DNA of 64,000 nt from Sporosarcina beigongshangi (GTDB taxonomy: Bacteria; Actinomycetota; Actinomycetes; Actinomycetales; Micrococcaceae), in the NCBI RefSeq assembly GCF_016820535.1, contig NZ_JADHDY010000010.1, forward strand, positions 62,001 to 126,000, in the 5' to 3' direction. The stretch's first letter is position 1; the number at the start of each line of letters is the position of its first letter. The position numbers were made by a program, and so were the translations under genes. This document shows positions 8,569 through 15,989 of the stretch, piece by piece. The notes beneath the pieces are model-generated. The model did not search any database and was not told the origin of the DNA. It was given only the letters and a program-made list of their open reading frames with translations.

Positions 8569-9099
8569 TCAGTAGCCGCTTCCGCCGTAGGACGAGGTCG
8601 TCGGCATGGGCGAGACCGAGGTGATCCGGGCACCGTCCGGGCCGACCGCCCACCAAATGCCGTCGTAGCCTTGGCCCGTGGTGTCGCCGGGATTCTTGTC
8701 TCCGGCAAAGGTGTACAGCGGCATGCCGTTGAGGGTGACTTGCTTGGCGCCGTCGGTGCCGGTGATGGTTCCCACCGTTCCCGTGACACCCTCGATGGTG
8801 GGCGCGGCCGCCGTCGAGGTCACCGCCGGCCAGAGGCTGATGCAGGGGCCGGTGCAGGCGCTTGCGGTTTCGTTTGCCGTGTCATGGTCGTAGTAGTAGA
8901 CGGTCATGCCGGCGCCGTTGACGAGGATCGTGCCCAGCGGAGTGTCGGCCGTGTGGAGTGCGCCGGCCGCGGACTGAGACTGGGATGTGCCGGCGGGGGC
9001 TCCGTAGATGCCTCCGGATCCGGCGGTGCCGCCGCATGCGGTGAGTGCGGCCAGCGCCAGCGCGCTGCTGGCGAGCCAAAGTCTGGTGCTGCTTTTCAT
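8569..9099 (-). CDS. Lipoprotein with secreted repeat domain (COG4315)
   Basis: A 176-residue lipoprotein. The ATG at 9099 is preceded by AGGGGAG and begins a signal peptide with lipobox LTAC (Cys-22), followed by a serine/glycine-rich linker. The mature part carries two units of the secreted repeat (Lipoprotein_15) family: TPLGTILVNGAGMTVYYYDHD with CTGPCISLWPAV, and KQVTLNGMPLYTFAGD. Members are cell-surface proteins of unclear role, sometimes thought to bind redox cofactors. A TGAACC-N16-CGTGTG promoter lies upstream, linking it to the ECF factor encoded convergently. Its stop lies 27 bases from the anti-sigma stop. Confidence 0.85.
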   Translation of the reverse strand: MKSSTRLWLASSALALAALTACGGTAGSGGIYGAPAGTSQSQSAAGALHTADTPLGTILVNGAGMTVYYYDHDTANETASACTGPCISLWPAVTSTAAAPTIEGVTGTVGTITGTDGAKQVTLNGMPLYTFAGDKNPGDTTGQGYDGIWWAVGPDGARITSVSPMPTTSSYGGSGY

Positions 9100-9147
9100 G
9101 GTGGTTCTCCCCTTGGACGGGTGGAGCCCGGGCGGCTCCATGCCCAG

Positions 9148-9175
9148 CACACGAAATGGCGGGGCGTCCGGTTCA
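9148..9175 (-). promoter_or_regulatory. ECF-type promoter TGAACC-N16-CGTGTG
   Basis: On the minus strand TGAACC (9175-9170), a 16-base spacer and CGTGTG (9153-9148) lie about 48 bases before the lipoprotein ATG at 9099. Hexamer and spacing are identical to the two elements at 6769 and 7298. It also overlaps the region upstream of the divergent monooxygenase-like gene at 9195. Confidence 0.6.
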
Positions 9176-9194
9176 TCCGTGGCAAGATCGAGCC

Positions 9195-9485
9195 ATGGGA
9201 AACACTGTGCTGGCCGGACTGCTGATCTGCGACGGAGAGGAGCAAATGGCCGCAGTCGTGGCGCACCTCCCCCGCCACCTGGAACTGACGCGCGCCGAAC
9301 CGGGCTGCCTATTCTTTGACGTAGTCCAGACGGAGGACCCGCTGGTGTGGGAGGTGGCTGAGCGGTTCGTGGATGCAGCCGCGTTTGAAATGCACCAGCA
9401 GCGCGTCAAGGCCAGTGAGTGGGGCCGCGCAACGGCGGGCATCAAGCGCGACTACTCGATGTCTGTGGACCGCCCCGGCGCCTGA
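9195..9485 (+). CDS. Antibiotic biosynthesis monooxygenase (ABM) domain protein
   Basis: A 96-residue ferredoxin-fold protein of the ABM/YgiN type: one compact domain with the pattern 'LxxxLPRHLELTRAEPGCLFFDV...EVAERFVDAAAFEMHQQR'. These small dimeric proteins act on quinones or other small aromatics, often without a cofactor, though many have no known substrate. The ATG at 9195 starts the domain; the longer upstream frame runs through the opposing lipoprotein promoter. It is divergent from the lipoprotein gene and not obviously in an operon. Confidence 0.75.
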   Translation: MGNTVLAGLLICDGEEQMAAVVAHLPRHLELTRAEPGCLFFDVVQTEDPLVWEVAERFVDAAAFEMHQQRVKASEWGRATAGIKRDYSMSVDRPGA

Positions 9486-9493
9486 CCTCCCGG

Positions 9494-10000
9494 TTACGGC
9501 CCGCCGATGACGAAGGTGCCGACCACCGTGGTTCCGTCGGACCCATAAACGGTGACGCCTTCGGAGACTTCGCTGAGGTTGAAGGCGGAAGGATCGGCAT
9601 GAGTTTCTGTCTCGGGCGAGGCCAGGTCAGTTCGGGAGATGCGATGCAGCCCTTCAGGCGCTGCCTGGCCCGGTGCGTCCGGGTCTTGACAGCCGACGGC
9701 GTCAGCTCCAAAACCACTGCCGCGGCGGTGAGGCTGGACCCCTCCAACACGACAAGCGTTACGGATTTCTGGTCAGGCGGCCCAAGCCCCCGTTACCCGC
9801 GATGCCGCAGCCAGAGCCCGGCCCATGGCATCCAGTGGGTTTCGCTGGAGGACTTCCTCCAACGTGTCCGGACACATTTCCTCCCGGGGATGGGCGGCGA
9901 GCGGCTTGGTGCAGCGGCGGGCGGCGCCCCGCACCCCTTGACCTTCCGCGGTTTTCGGCATGCAATGGAAGTAGGTTCCAGCAATGGGCCTGCACGCAGC
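9494..10000 (-). pseudogene. Frameshifted ECF-like sigma factor remnant
   Basis: Read on the minus strand, three frames must be joined to give a continuous protein. The first runs to about 9775 and includes DTLEEVLQRNPLDAMGRALA; the second (about 9775-9655) has an unmistakable sigma region 4, with VTLVVLEGSSLTAAAVVLEL followed by TPSAVKTRTHRARQ; the third runs to a stop at 9494-9496 and includes DPSAFNLSEVSEGVTVYGSD and ends in VVGTFVIGGP. Region 2 is not recognisable. At least two frame changes separate the parts, so the gene is broken unless there are sequence errors. The upstream limit is uncertain. Confidence 0.55.
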
Positions 10001-10043
10001 GTCCGGCCCCCGCCGGCCGGGCATTCACCAGGGAGGTGGCGCC

Positions 10044-10598
10044 ATGACTCTCCTTATTTTGGCCGTCCTGGCCGCTTTCACCGCGGCCGGCACCGTCTGG
10101 CTCGCCGAAACGCGCCCGGCCAGGGAGAACGACCCCGACTCCGCCTTCTGGTACACCTTCACGGGCTTGTGCGTGCTGGCCCCGACCGTCCTGGTTCCCG
10201 CGTTCGAGAGCAGCGCCGCGTCGCTGGTGCTGCTTGTCCTGTCGGGTGCAACCGCCGTCGCCACGCATTTTGCCGTGCGGCACCGCCGCGCGCTTGCGGC
10301 CGAGGCTTCCCGGCAGGGTCTGCTGCAGGCCGCGCTGACGGCCGCCGCCACCGAGCACCAGGCGGCGCTCGACCGCTGGGCCTGCTACGTGCTGGATCCG
10401 GAAACGGCAAGCAGGCTCCCTGCCATGACCAACATCAGGCGCCCCGAGACCGCCGCATTGGTCCGCCTGCTGGCCGCCACGGAGCAGCTCTCGCCCACCC
10501 CTCCCCTGACGCACGACGGCGTCGCCTCCTACCAGCAGTCCGTCACGGAGCTGGGGCAGGCCCTGGCGACGGCGGAGGACGCCGCGGCCAGGTACTGA
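10044..10598 (+). CDS. Hypothetical membrane protein
   Basis: A 184-residue protein with two N-terminal membrane segments (about residues 3-20 and 38-80, the latter long enough for two passes) and an alanine-rich helical C-terminal half, probably cytoplasmic. The ATG at 10044 follows a good GGGAGGTGGC ribosome site. No conserved enzyme motif was recognised. It converges with the universal stress protein gene. Function unknown. Confidence 0.65.
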   Translation: MTLLILAVLAAFTAAGTVWLAETRPARENDPDSAFWYTFTGLCVLAPTVLVPAFESSAASLVLLVLSGATAVATHFAVRHRRALAAEASRQGLLQAALTAAATEHQAALDRWACYVLDPETASRLPAMTNIRRPETAALVRLLAATEQLSPTPPLTHDGVASYQQSVTELGQALATAEDAAARY

Positions 10599-10639
10599 CA
10601 TTGCGCTGACGGAAGCGGTGGGAGCTGGGCGCGGCCGGG

Positions 10640-11068
10640 CTACTGGACCACGAGCACCGGGACCGGGGACTGGTTGACGACCGCCGCGCTGACGGAGCCG
10701 AGCAGCAGGCCCATGATGCCGCCGTGGCCGCGGCGGCCCACGACCATCATGCGGGCACCGTCAGCGGCTGCAGCCAGGGCCGCGGCGGGAACACCCTTGA
10801 TCAGGCGGGCCGAGACGCTCGCGGGCACGTCCTCGCCAAACGCTTGGAACAGTGCGTCCTTCAGAACCTGCGCGGCGCCCTCCTCAAAGCTGCCAATGCC
10901 GACGGCGGCGTAGCTCGCCAGCTTGGTGGGCGGCTCCCAGACAGCCACTGCATCGACGGTGCCGCCAAGCTCGGATGCCAGTCTGGCCCCCTCCACCAGC
11001 GCGTTGACCGACGCGGCGGAACCGTCAACGCCAACAACAATGCGAACCCCAGATGCAGCTTCAGACAC
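10640..11068 (-). CDS. Universal stress protein (UspA family)
   Basis: A 142-residue single-domain UspA protein. It starts with the first beta strand GVRIVVGVDGSAAS and ends with the nucleotide-binding signature GRRGHGGIMGLLLGS followed by VVNQSPVPVLVV, so it belongs to the ATP-binding subgroup. The GTG at 11068 is preferred over the GTG at 11089 because AAGGAG sits six bases before it. Such proteins help survival under starvation or oxygen limitation in actinobacteria. No operon partner is visible; the penicillin-binding protein gene lies behind it in the same direction. Confidence 0.92.
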   Translation of the reverse strand: MSEAASGVRIVVGVDGSAASVNALVEGARLASELGGTVDAVAVWEPPTKLASYAAVGIGSFEEGAAQVLKDALFQAFGEDVPASVSARLIKGVPAAALAAAADGARMMVVGRRGHGGIMGLLLGSVSAAVVNQSPVPVLVVQ

Positions 11069-11161
11069 GAGACACTCCTTCGTTACCACGGGCCCTTCCC
11101 GTTGCCGCCATTCTCCCGTACAAAGCCGAAACCACGAAGTTTGCCCGAGTCCTCGGCCGGC

Positions 11162-13537
11162 CTAATTGCCGGGCTGCACCGGCTGGCCCGTGGCTGCCGG
11201 CTCGTCCTTCTTGACCTGCCCCGGTGCTTCAGCGGCGGGGGTGGCCTCGGGCTGGGCCGGTGCGGCCGGCGACTCGGTTGCCTGGGGCTCAGGCTCGACG
11301 GGAGCCTCGGTCTGCTGCGGCTGGACAGGCTCCACCGGGGGCACATAGTCCCCGGGCTTGGGATCATTGACGCCCACCACCAGCGGGGCTGTCGTTGCCA
11401 GCATGGACGCCGGCGGCTGGGCAAACGGCACGGCCGCATACGCAGGGTTGTTGGCAGCCTCGTTGTTGACGGCGGCCCACATCGAGCCGGCGAGGTCCGC
11501 TCCGTCAACCCCGTAGTAATACTTGCCGTTGATCATGATGTCCTGGTTGGCCCATTTTTCGCCGGTGCCCTGGTAGCTGCCAAACCAGGCTGCCGTGGAG
11601 ATGCTGCTCGTGCCGCCGACGGTCCAGGTGTCGGTGTTGCCGTCGGTGGTGCCTGTCTTGGCGAAGGCGTTGGTCTTGTCGTTGAGCGGGATGTACCAGC
11701 CCGACCCCTTGGTCAGCACGTTCTTCAGTGTGTAGGTGACGCCTGCCGCCACTTCCTCTGTCATGGTCCGTTGGCAGTCGGCCCCCGGGACCTGGTAGGT
11801 CTTGCCGGCGGCGTCCGTGATGGACTCCAGCGCAATCGGGTTGCAGCGGATCCCTCCGCTGGCAAAGGTGGCAAAGGCGGTGGCCATGTCGATCGGCGCC
11901 ACGTTCTGGGTGCCGATCAGGTTGGGGATGTATTCCAGGGAGTAAGGCTGGTTGGTGTGGCCGTCCTTCACGCCGGCCGCGGTGGCCATCTTCTGGATGT
12001 TGCACAGGTCAAGGGCGGCGGCCGTCTGGAATGTGACGGTGTTGATGGAGCGGTACAGGCCCTCTTCAGCCGACATTGGGTAGTAATGGTTGGGGTCGTC
12101 GTTGGGCAGCAGGAAGCTTCCCGCCACGCTGGGGTCGTAGTAGCCGCCGGTGGTGCCGCAACTGTTCTTCCAGTTGTAGCCCTCGGGATACAGGCGCTGT
12201 GCACCGTTGATGGACGTCATCATGGAGTGCCCGCTGTTGAGCCATTCGGCAAACACAAATGGCTTGAACGTGGACCCGATCGGGAAGCCGCCGGCACCGT
12301 GGAGAGCCTCCCCGTTGGCGTCATTGATCGGCAGGGCAAAGTTGCCCATGTAGTTGCCGGGCGCCTCCGCCGGGTTGTAGACAGTGTTCTGTGCCATGGC
12401 CAGCACCTTGCCCGTGTTGGGTTGGACGCTGACGACGGCGGCTCCGCGCTGCAGCGGGTCGGTGGGGGCCATCGTGGCGGTGGCTTGTTCCTGGGCCACC
12501 TTTTGCAGGGCCGGGTCCAGCGTGGTCTTGATGGTCAGTCCGCCCTGGAACAGCACCTTGGCACGTTCCTCGGCGGTGGCGCCGAAGGCGGGGTCGTTGA
12601 GGATCAGCTGTTGGACGTAGTCGCAGAAGTACGGTGCCGAGGCGGCTGCTGCGCAGCCTTGGCGGGTCTCCGTGAGGTGCAGTTCCAGGGGTGTGGCGAC
12701 GGCCGCGTCATGGTCAGCCTTGTTGATCATCTTTTGCGCCAGCATCCTGTCCAGCACGTCATTGCGCCGGTCCACCACCTTGTCGGGTGCGGTGATGGGG
12801 TCGTAGTAGCTGGGGCGGTTGACAACGCCCGCCAGTGCCGCGGCCTGCGGCAGGGTCAGGTCCTTGGCGCTCGTGCCAAAGTACAGTTTCGCGGCGGATT
12901 CGATGCCGTACGCACCGTTGCCGAAGTAGATGATGTTGAGGTAGCCGGCCAGGATGTCGTCCTTGGACATCTTCTTCTCCAGGCCGATCGACATCTGAAT
13001 TTCCTTGACCTTGTCGGCCAGGGTCTTTTCCGTTCCCAGCTTGGCCTCGTCGGTCTTGCCGTTGGCCACAAGCTGCTCGATCAGCATGTTGTTCACGTAC
13101 TGCTGGGTGATGGTGGACGCGCCCTGGCGGCTGCCGTTCAGCGTGGCCAGTGCTGCGCGGATGATGCCCTTCGCGTCGACGCCGCCGTGTTCGTAGAACC
13201 TGGCATCCTCAACTGCGACCACGCCGTCGCGGACGAACTTGGACATGTCGTCCAGCTTCACCACTTGGCGGTCCTGGGCATAGAGGGTGGCAATGGTGGA
13301 GCCGTCCGCCGCAAGGATGGTGCTGCTTTGCGCGGGTGCGCTGAAGTCAAGTCCCTCGGGGACAACGGAGAGGAATTTGTCTGCCCCGCTCACGGCCGCT
13401 GTGGCCGCAATGCCCAGCGGTGCCATGAGGGCCGCAATGAGCACTCCGGACACGCCGCACACCACGAGCAAACGCAGCCAACTGCTGGATGTTGCACCCA
13501 GTCCCAGTTCGCCATCACGTGTTCTTGCCTTGGCCAT
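11162..13537 (-). CDS. Class A penicillin-binding protein
   Basis: A 791-residue bifunctional peptidoglycan synthase. After a short basic cytoplasmic tail and one membrane anchor (about residues 22-45) comes the GT51 glycosyltransferase domain with catalytic Glu-110 (AVEDARFYEHGG) and QGASTITQQY, then the transpeptidase domain with S422-T-F-K, S497-I-N and K627-T-G. The C-terminal 90 residues are rich in Pro, Glu, Ala and Gln, typical of actinobacterial PonA-like proteins. The ATG at 13537 (MAKARTRDG) with AGGGGA upstream is chosen over the frame start at 13630. It polymerises glycan strands and cross-links peptides outside the membrane. Confidence 0.95.
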   Translation of the reverse strand: MAKARTRDGELGLGATSSSWLRLLVVCGVSGVLIAALMAPLGIAATAAVSGADKFLSVVPEGLDFSAPAQSSTILAADGSTIATLYAQDRQVVKLDDMSKFVRDGVVAVEDARFYEHGGVDAKGIIRAALATLNGSRQGASTITQQYVNNMLIEQLVANGKTDEAKLGTEKTLADKVKEIQMSIGLEKKMSKDDILAGYLNIIYFGNGAYGIESAAKLYFGTSAKDLTLPQAAALAGVVNRPSYYDPITAPDKVVDRRNDVLDRMLAQKMINKADHDAAVATPLELHLTETRQGCAAAASAPYFCDYVQQLILNDPAFGATAEERAKVLFQGGLTIKTTLDPALQKVAQEQATATMAPTDPLQRGAAVVSVQPNTGKVLAMAQNTVYNPAEAPGNYMGNFALPINDANGEALHGAGGFPIGSTFKPFVFAEWLNSGHSMMTSINGAQRLYPEGYNWKNSCGTTGGYYDPSVAGSFLLPNDDPNHYYPMSAEEGLYRSINTVTFQTAAALDLCNIQKMATAAGVKDGHTNQPYSLEYIPNLIGTQNVAPIDMATAFATFASGGIRCNPIALESITDAAGKTYQVPGADCQRTMTEEVAAGVTYTLKNVLTKGSGWYIPLNDKTNAFAKTGTTDGNTDTWTVGGTSSISTAAWFGSYQGTGEKWANQDIMINGKYYYGVDGADLAGSMWAAVNNEAANNPAYAAVPFAQPPASMLATTAPLVVGVNDPKPGDYVPPVEPVQPQQTEAPVEPEPQATESPAAPAQPEATPAAEAPGQVKKDEPAATGQPVQPGN

Positions 13538-13838
13538 CGCCCAACTTCCCCTCGGTGTTTTCCTGTCCAACGCGGTTCTGTCCAACGCCGTCATGCCGTG
13601 CTGCACCACCCTGCAGGCATGGCAGCGCACTCAGCCAGTCTGCACCCGCTAGATGGGTATTTGCTGAAAACCGGCTGAACAATTCAGTGCCGGGGTGCTT
13701 CGGCGCCGTGTCCTTGGGGAGCGTGTGGGCCGGCGATGTTGACTCCCCCGGTGCTGCCGGACAGCCATTACCGGCCCGCGGACGAGAAATAGGCGGACAA
13801 TGCCGGCGGTGCGGGCCCGGGGGTCGTATGCTCGGGGC
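13538..13838. other. Divergent intergenic region
   Basis: About 300 bases between the divergent penicillin-binding protein and YrdC-type genes. It must carry both promoters. No convincing gene, repeat or operator stands out; the reading frames that cross it are extensions of the two genes. Confidence 0.4.
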
Positions 13839-14459
13839 ATGGCTAAATTCTTCGACGTCCATCCGCACGATCCGCAGCCCCGCTCAGTGGGCCAGATCGT
13901 GGACATCCTGAAGTCCGGCGGGCTGATCGCGTACCCCACGGATTCCTGTTATGCACTGGGCGCGCAGCTGGGAAACCGGGACGCGCTGGACCGGATCCGC
14001 CAAATCCGCCATCTGGACAACAAGCACCACTTCACGCTGGTATGCAAGGACTTTGCGCAGCTGGGGCAGTTTGTCATGGTGGACAACGACATCTTCCGGT
14101 CGATCAAGGCCGTCACGCCCGGGCCGTACACCTTCATCCTCCCCGCCACCAAGGAGGTGCCCAAGCGGCTGGCCCATCCCAAGAAGAAGACCGTGGGCGT
14201 GCGCATCCCCGACAGCCGGCTGATCCACGCCATCCTCGACGAACTGGGCGAGCCCATGCTCTCCAGCACGCTGCTGCTGCCGGATGAGGAGGAACCTCTG
14301 ACACAGGGCTGGGAGATCAAGGAGACACTGGACCACGTGGTTGATGCGGTGATCGAGTCCGGCGACGTCGGTTCCGAACCCACCACAGTGGTGGACTACT
14401 CCAGCGGCTACGCCGAAGTGGTCCGGCGCGGCATGGGAGATCCCAGCCGCTTCGAATAA
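13839..14459 (+). CDS. YrdC/Sua5/YciO family protein (L-threonylcarbamoyladenylate synthase-like)
   Basis: A 206-residue protein with the YrdC fold: the substrate-binding motif SGGLIAYPTDSCYALG near residue 28 and the segment KHHFTLVC at about 65. Family members make threonylcarbamoyl-AMP from threonine, bicarbonate and ATP for the t6A base of tRNA. This one lacks a Sua5 C-terminal domain and is closest in look to the shorter YciO branch, whose exact role is less certain; actinobacteria usually carry another copy in the tRNA modification operon. ATG at 13839 starts the conserved region; the longer frame is not supported. Confidence 0.85.
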   Translation: MAKFFDVHPHDPQPRSVGQIVDILKSGGLIAYPTDSCYALGAQLGNRDALDRIRQIRHLDNKHHFTLVCKDFAQLGQFVMVDNDIFRSIKAVTPGPYTFILPATKEVPKRLAHPKKKTVGVRIPDSRLIHAILDELGEPMLSSTLLLPDEEEPLTQGWEIKETLDHVVDAVIESGDVGSEPTTVVDYSSGYAEVVRRGMGDPSRFE

Positions 14460-14528
14460 GGCCTGTTCCGATTTTCACTGCGGTCCGCCACAGGGAGGCC
14501 GCGCCAACTGGAAACAAAGGAGTTTCAC

Positions 14529-15089
14529 ATGGTAACGAAGAGAACCGCCCACACCGGCTACACGGTCCCGGGGATTTCCCTGCAGGATGGCCACAAGGTT
14601 GCGGTGCTGCTGCAATCGCGGCTGCACGCACTGAACGACCTTGCGCTCACGCTCAAGCATGCGCACTGGAACGTGGTGGGCAGGGACTTCATCAGCGTCC
14701 ACGAGATGCTGGACCCGCAGATCGAGCTGGTCCGGGCCATGGTGGATGAAACCGCCGAACGCATCGCCACCCTGGGTGTCTCCCCCAACGGCCTGCCCGG
14801 TGCACTCGTCGCGGCACGCTCCTGGGACGACTACTCGATAGGCCGCGCCCACACCTCCGCACATTTGGCCGCGCTGGACGTGGTCTACACCGGGTTCCTC
14901 AAGAGCCACCGCAAGACCCTCGCGGAGGTGGGCGAACTGGACCCGATCACCGAGGACATGGTCATCAACCAGTGCGCCCAGCTGGAATTGTTCCAATGGT
15001 TCATGCGCGCCCACCTGGAGGACGACGAGGGCGACCTTGCCAATGCGGGCGCCAAGACCGAACGTTCGGCCGCCAACAAGGCCAAGTGA
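14529..15089 (+). CDS. dps: Dps/ferritin-like DNA protection protein
   Basis: A 186-residue Dps protein that should form a 12-subunit iron-storing shell and protect DNA from peroxide. The ferroxidase residues follow the Dps spacing: H46, H58, D62, D73 and E77 (in HAHWNVVGRDF, SVHEMLDPQ, MVDETAERI). The C-terminal tail beyond residue 165 is rich in Lys, Ala and Asn and may bind DNA. A strong AAAGGAG ribosome site precedes the ATG. The next gene starts inside its stop codon (GTGA), so it is co-translated with a dehydrogenase. Confidence 0.93.
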   Translation: MVTKRTAHTGYTVPGISLQDGHKVAVLLQSRLHALNDLALTLKHAHWNVVGRDFISVHEMLDPQIELVRAMVDETAERIATLGVSPNGLPGALVAARSWDDYSIGRAHTSAHLAALDVVYTGFLKSHRKTLAEVGELDPITEDMVINQCAQLELFQWFMRAHLEDDEGDLANAGAKTERSAANKAK

Positions 15090-15946
15090 ACACGGCGTCG
15101 GGCTGTCCTGCGGCACACGGAGCCGGGTACCCCCGGACCGCCGTCGTGACCGGTGCCGACCGCGGGATCGGCCAGGCGGCCGCCCTGGCCCTGGCTCGCG
15201 ACGGCTTCGACGTTGGCTTCACCTGGCATGACACCGAGGTCGGGGCGCAGGAGACGGCCGCGGCCATTGAGGCGCTGGGCAGGCGGGCATTTTATGTCTG
15301 GCTCGACACCTCGGAGACTGCCACGTGCGGCCCCGCCGTCCAGTCCCTGGCGGAACGGCTGGGGTCGCTCGGCGTGTTCGTAAACAACGTGGGCGTTGGC
15401 CTCAACCGTTCCGTCATCGACACGCCGTACGCCGATTGGCAGCGGATCCTGGACACAAACCTCAACGGCGCATTCCTGTGCCTGCAGGCTGCGGCCCGGT
15501 TGATGGTGGCAGGCGGTGCCGGCGGCCGGATCGTGGCGGTCACGAGCATCCATGCCAGCCAGCCGCGCTTCGGCTACGGGGCGTACTGTGCCTCCAAGTT
15601 TGGGCTGGACGGGCTGGTCAAGACCCTTGCCGTGGAACTGTCCGAACACGCCATCACCGTCAATGCGGTGGCGCCCGGCGAGATCGCCACCCACCTGCCG
15701 GATTCCGAGACCCGCCACCCGCACGACATCCCGCGCCCCGGAATTCCCCTGGGGCATGCCGGCACGGCCCGGGAAATTGCCGATGTCATCGCCTTCCTCG
15801 CTTCCGCGGCGGCCAGCTACGTCACCGGAGCCAGCTGGGAGGTCGACGGCGGCATGGGTCCCGTGGGTGCCCAGGGAAGTTCCCACCTGCCAAACAACGA
15901 CTGGCGCGCGGCCACCACCAAGGGCACAAGCCTGGAGAAACGGTAG
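15086..15946 (+). CDS. Short-chain dehydrogenase/reductase
   Basis: A 286-residue classical SDR. The NAD(P)-binding motif VVTGADRGIGQ is near residue 15, NNVG at about 100, catalytic Ser in VTSIHASQ and the Tyr/Lys pair in YGAYCASKFG near 170, followed by NAVAPGEIATH. The GTG at 15086 overlaps the stop of dps, giving translational coupling. It resembles the 3-oxoacyl reductase-like group found in enteric and soil bacteria, but its substrate cannot be told from sequence. The C-terminal 30 residues after GGMGPVGAQG look extended. Co-expression with Dps suggests a stress-related reductase. Confidence 0.85.
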   Translation: MNTASGCPAAHGAGYPRTAVVTGADRGIGQAAALALARDGFDVGFTWHDTEVGAQETAAAIEALGRRAFYVWLDTSETATCGPAVQSLAERLGSLGVFVNNVGVGLNRSVIDTPYADWQRILDTNLNGAFLCLQAAARLMVAGGAGGRIVAVTSIHASQPRFGYGAYCASKFGLDGLVKTLAVELSEHAITVNAVAPGEIATHLPDSETRHPHDIPRPGIPLGHAGTAREIADVIAFLASAAASYVTGASWEVDGGMGPVGAQGSSHLPNNDWRAATTKGTSLEKR

Positions 15947-15989
15947 TGGTCGGACTCTGACGCTCAAACGGCGGGCTGCCGCTGCCCTG

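Noticed and set aside
8342-8624. Overlapping frames across the anti-sigma gene
   Set aside because: Shadows of the anti-sigma frame; the zinc motif and membrane helix fix the true frame.
10724-13678. A 984-codon plus-strand open frame
   Set aside because: It is antisense to the penicillin-binding protein, whose catalytic motifs are all present. High GC with biased third positions gives long antisense frames; this one is Gly/Val/Leu/Arg/His-rich with no domain.
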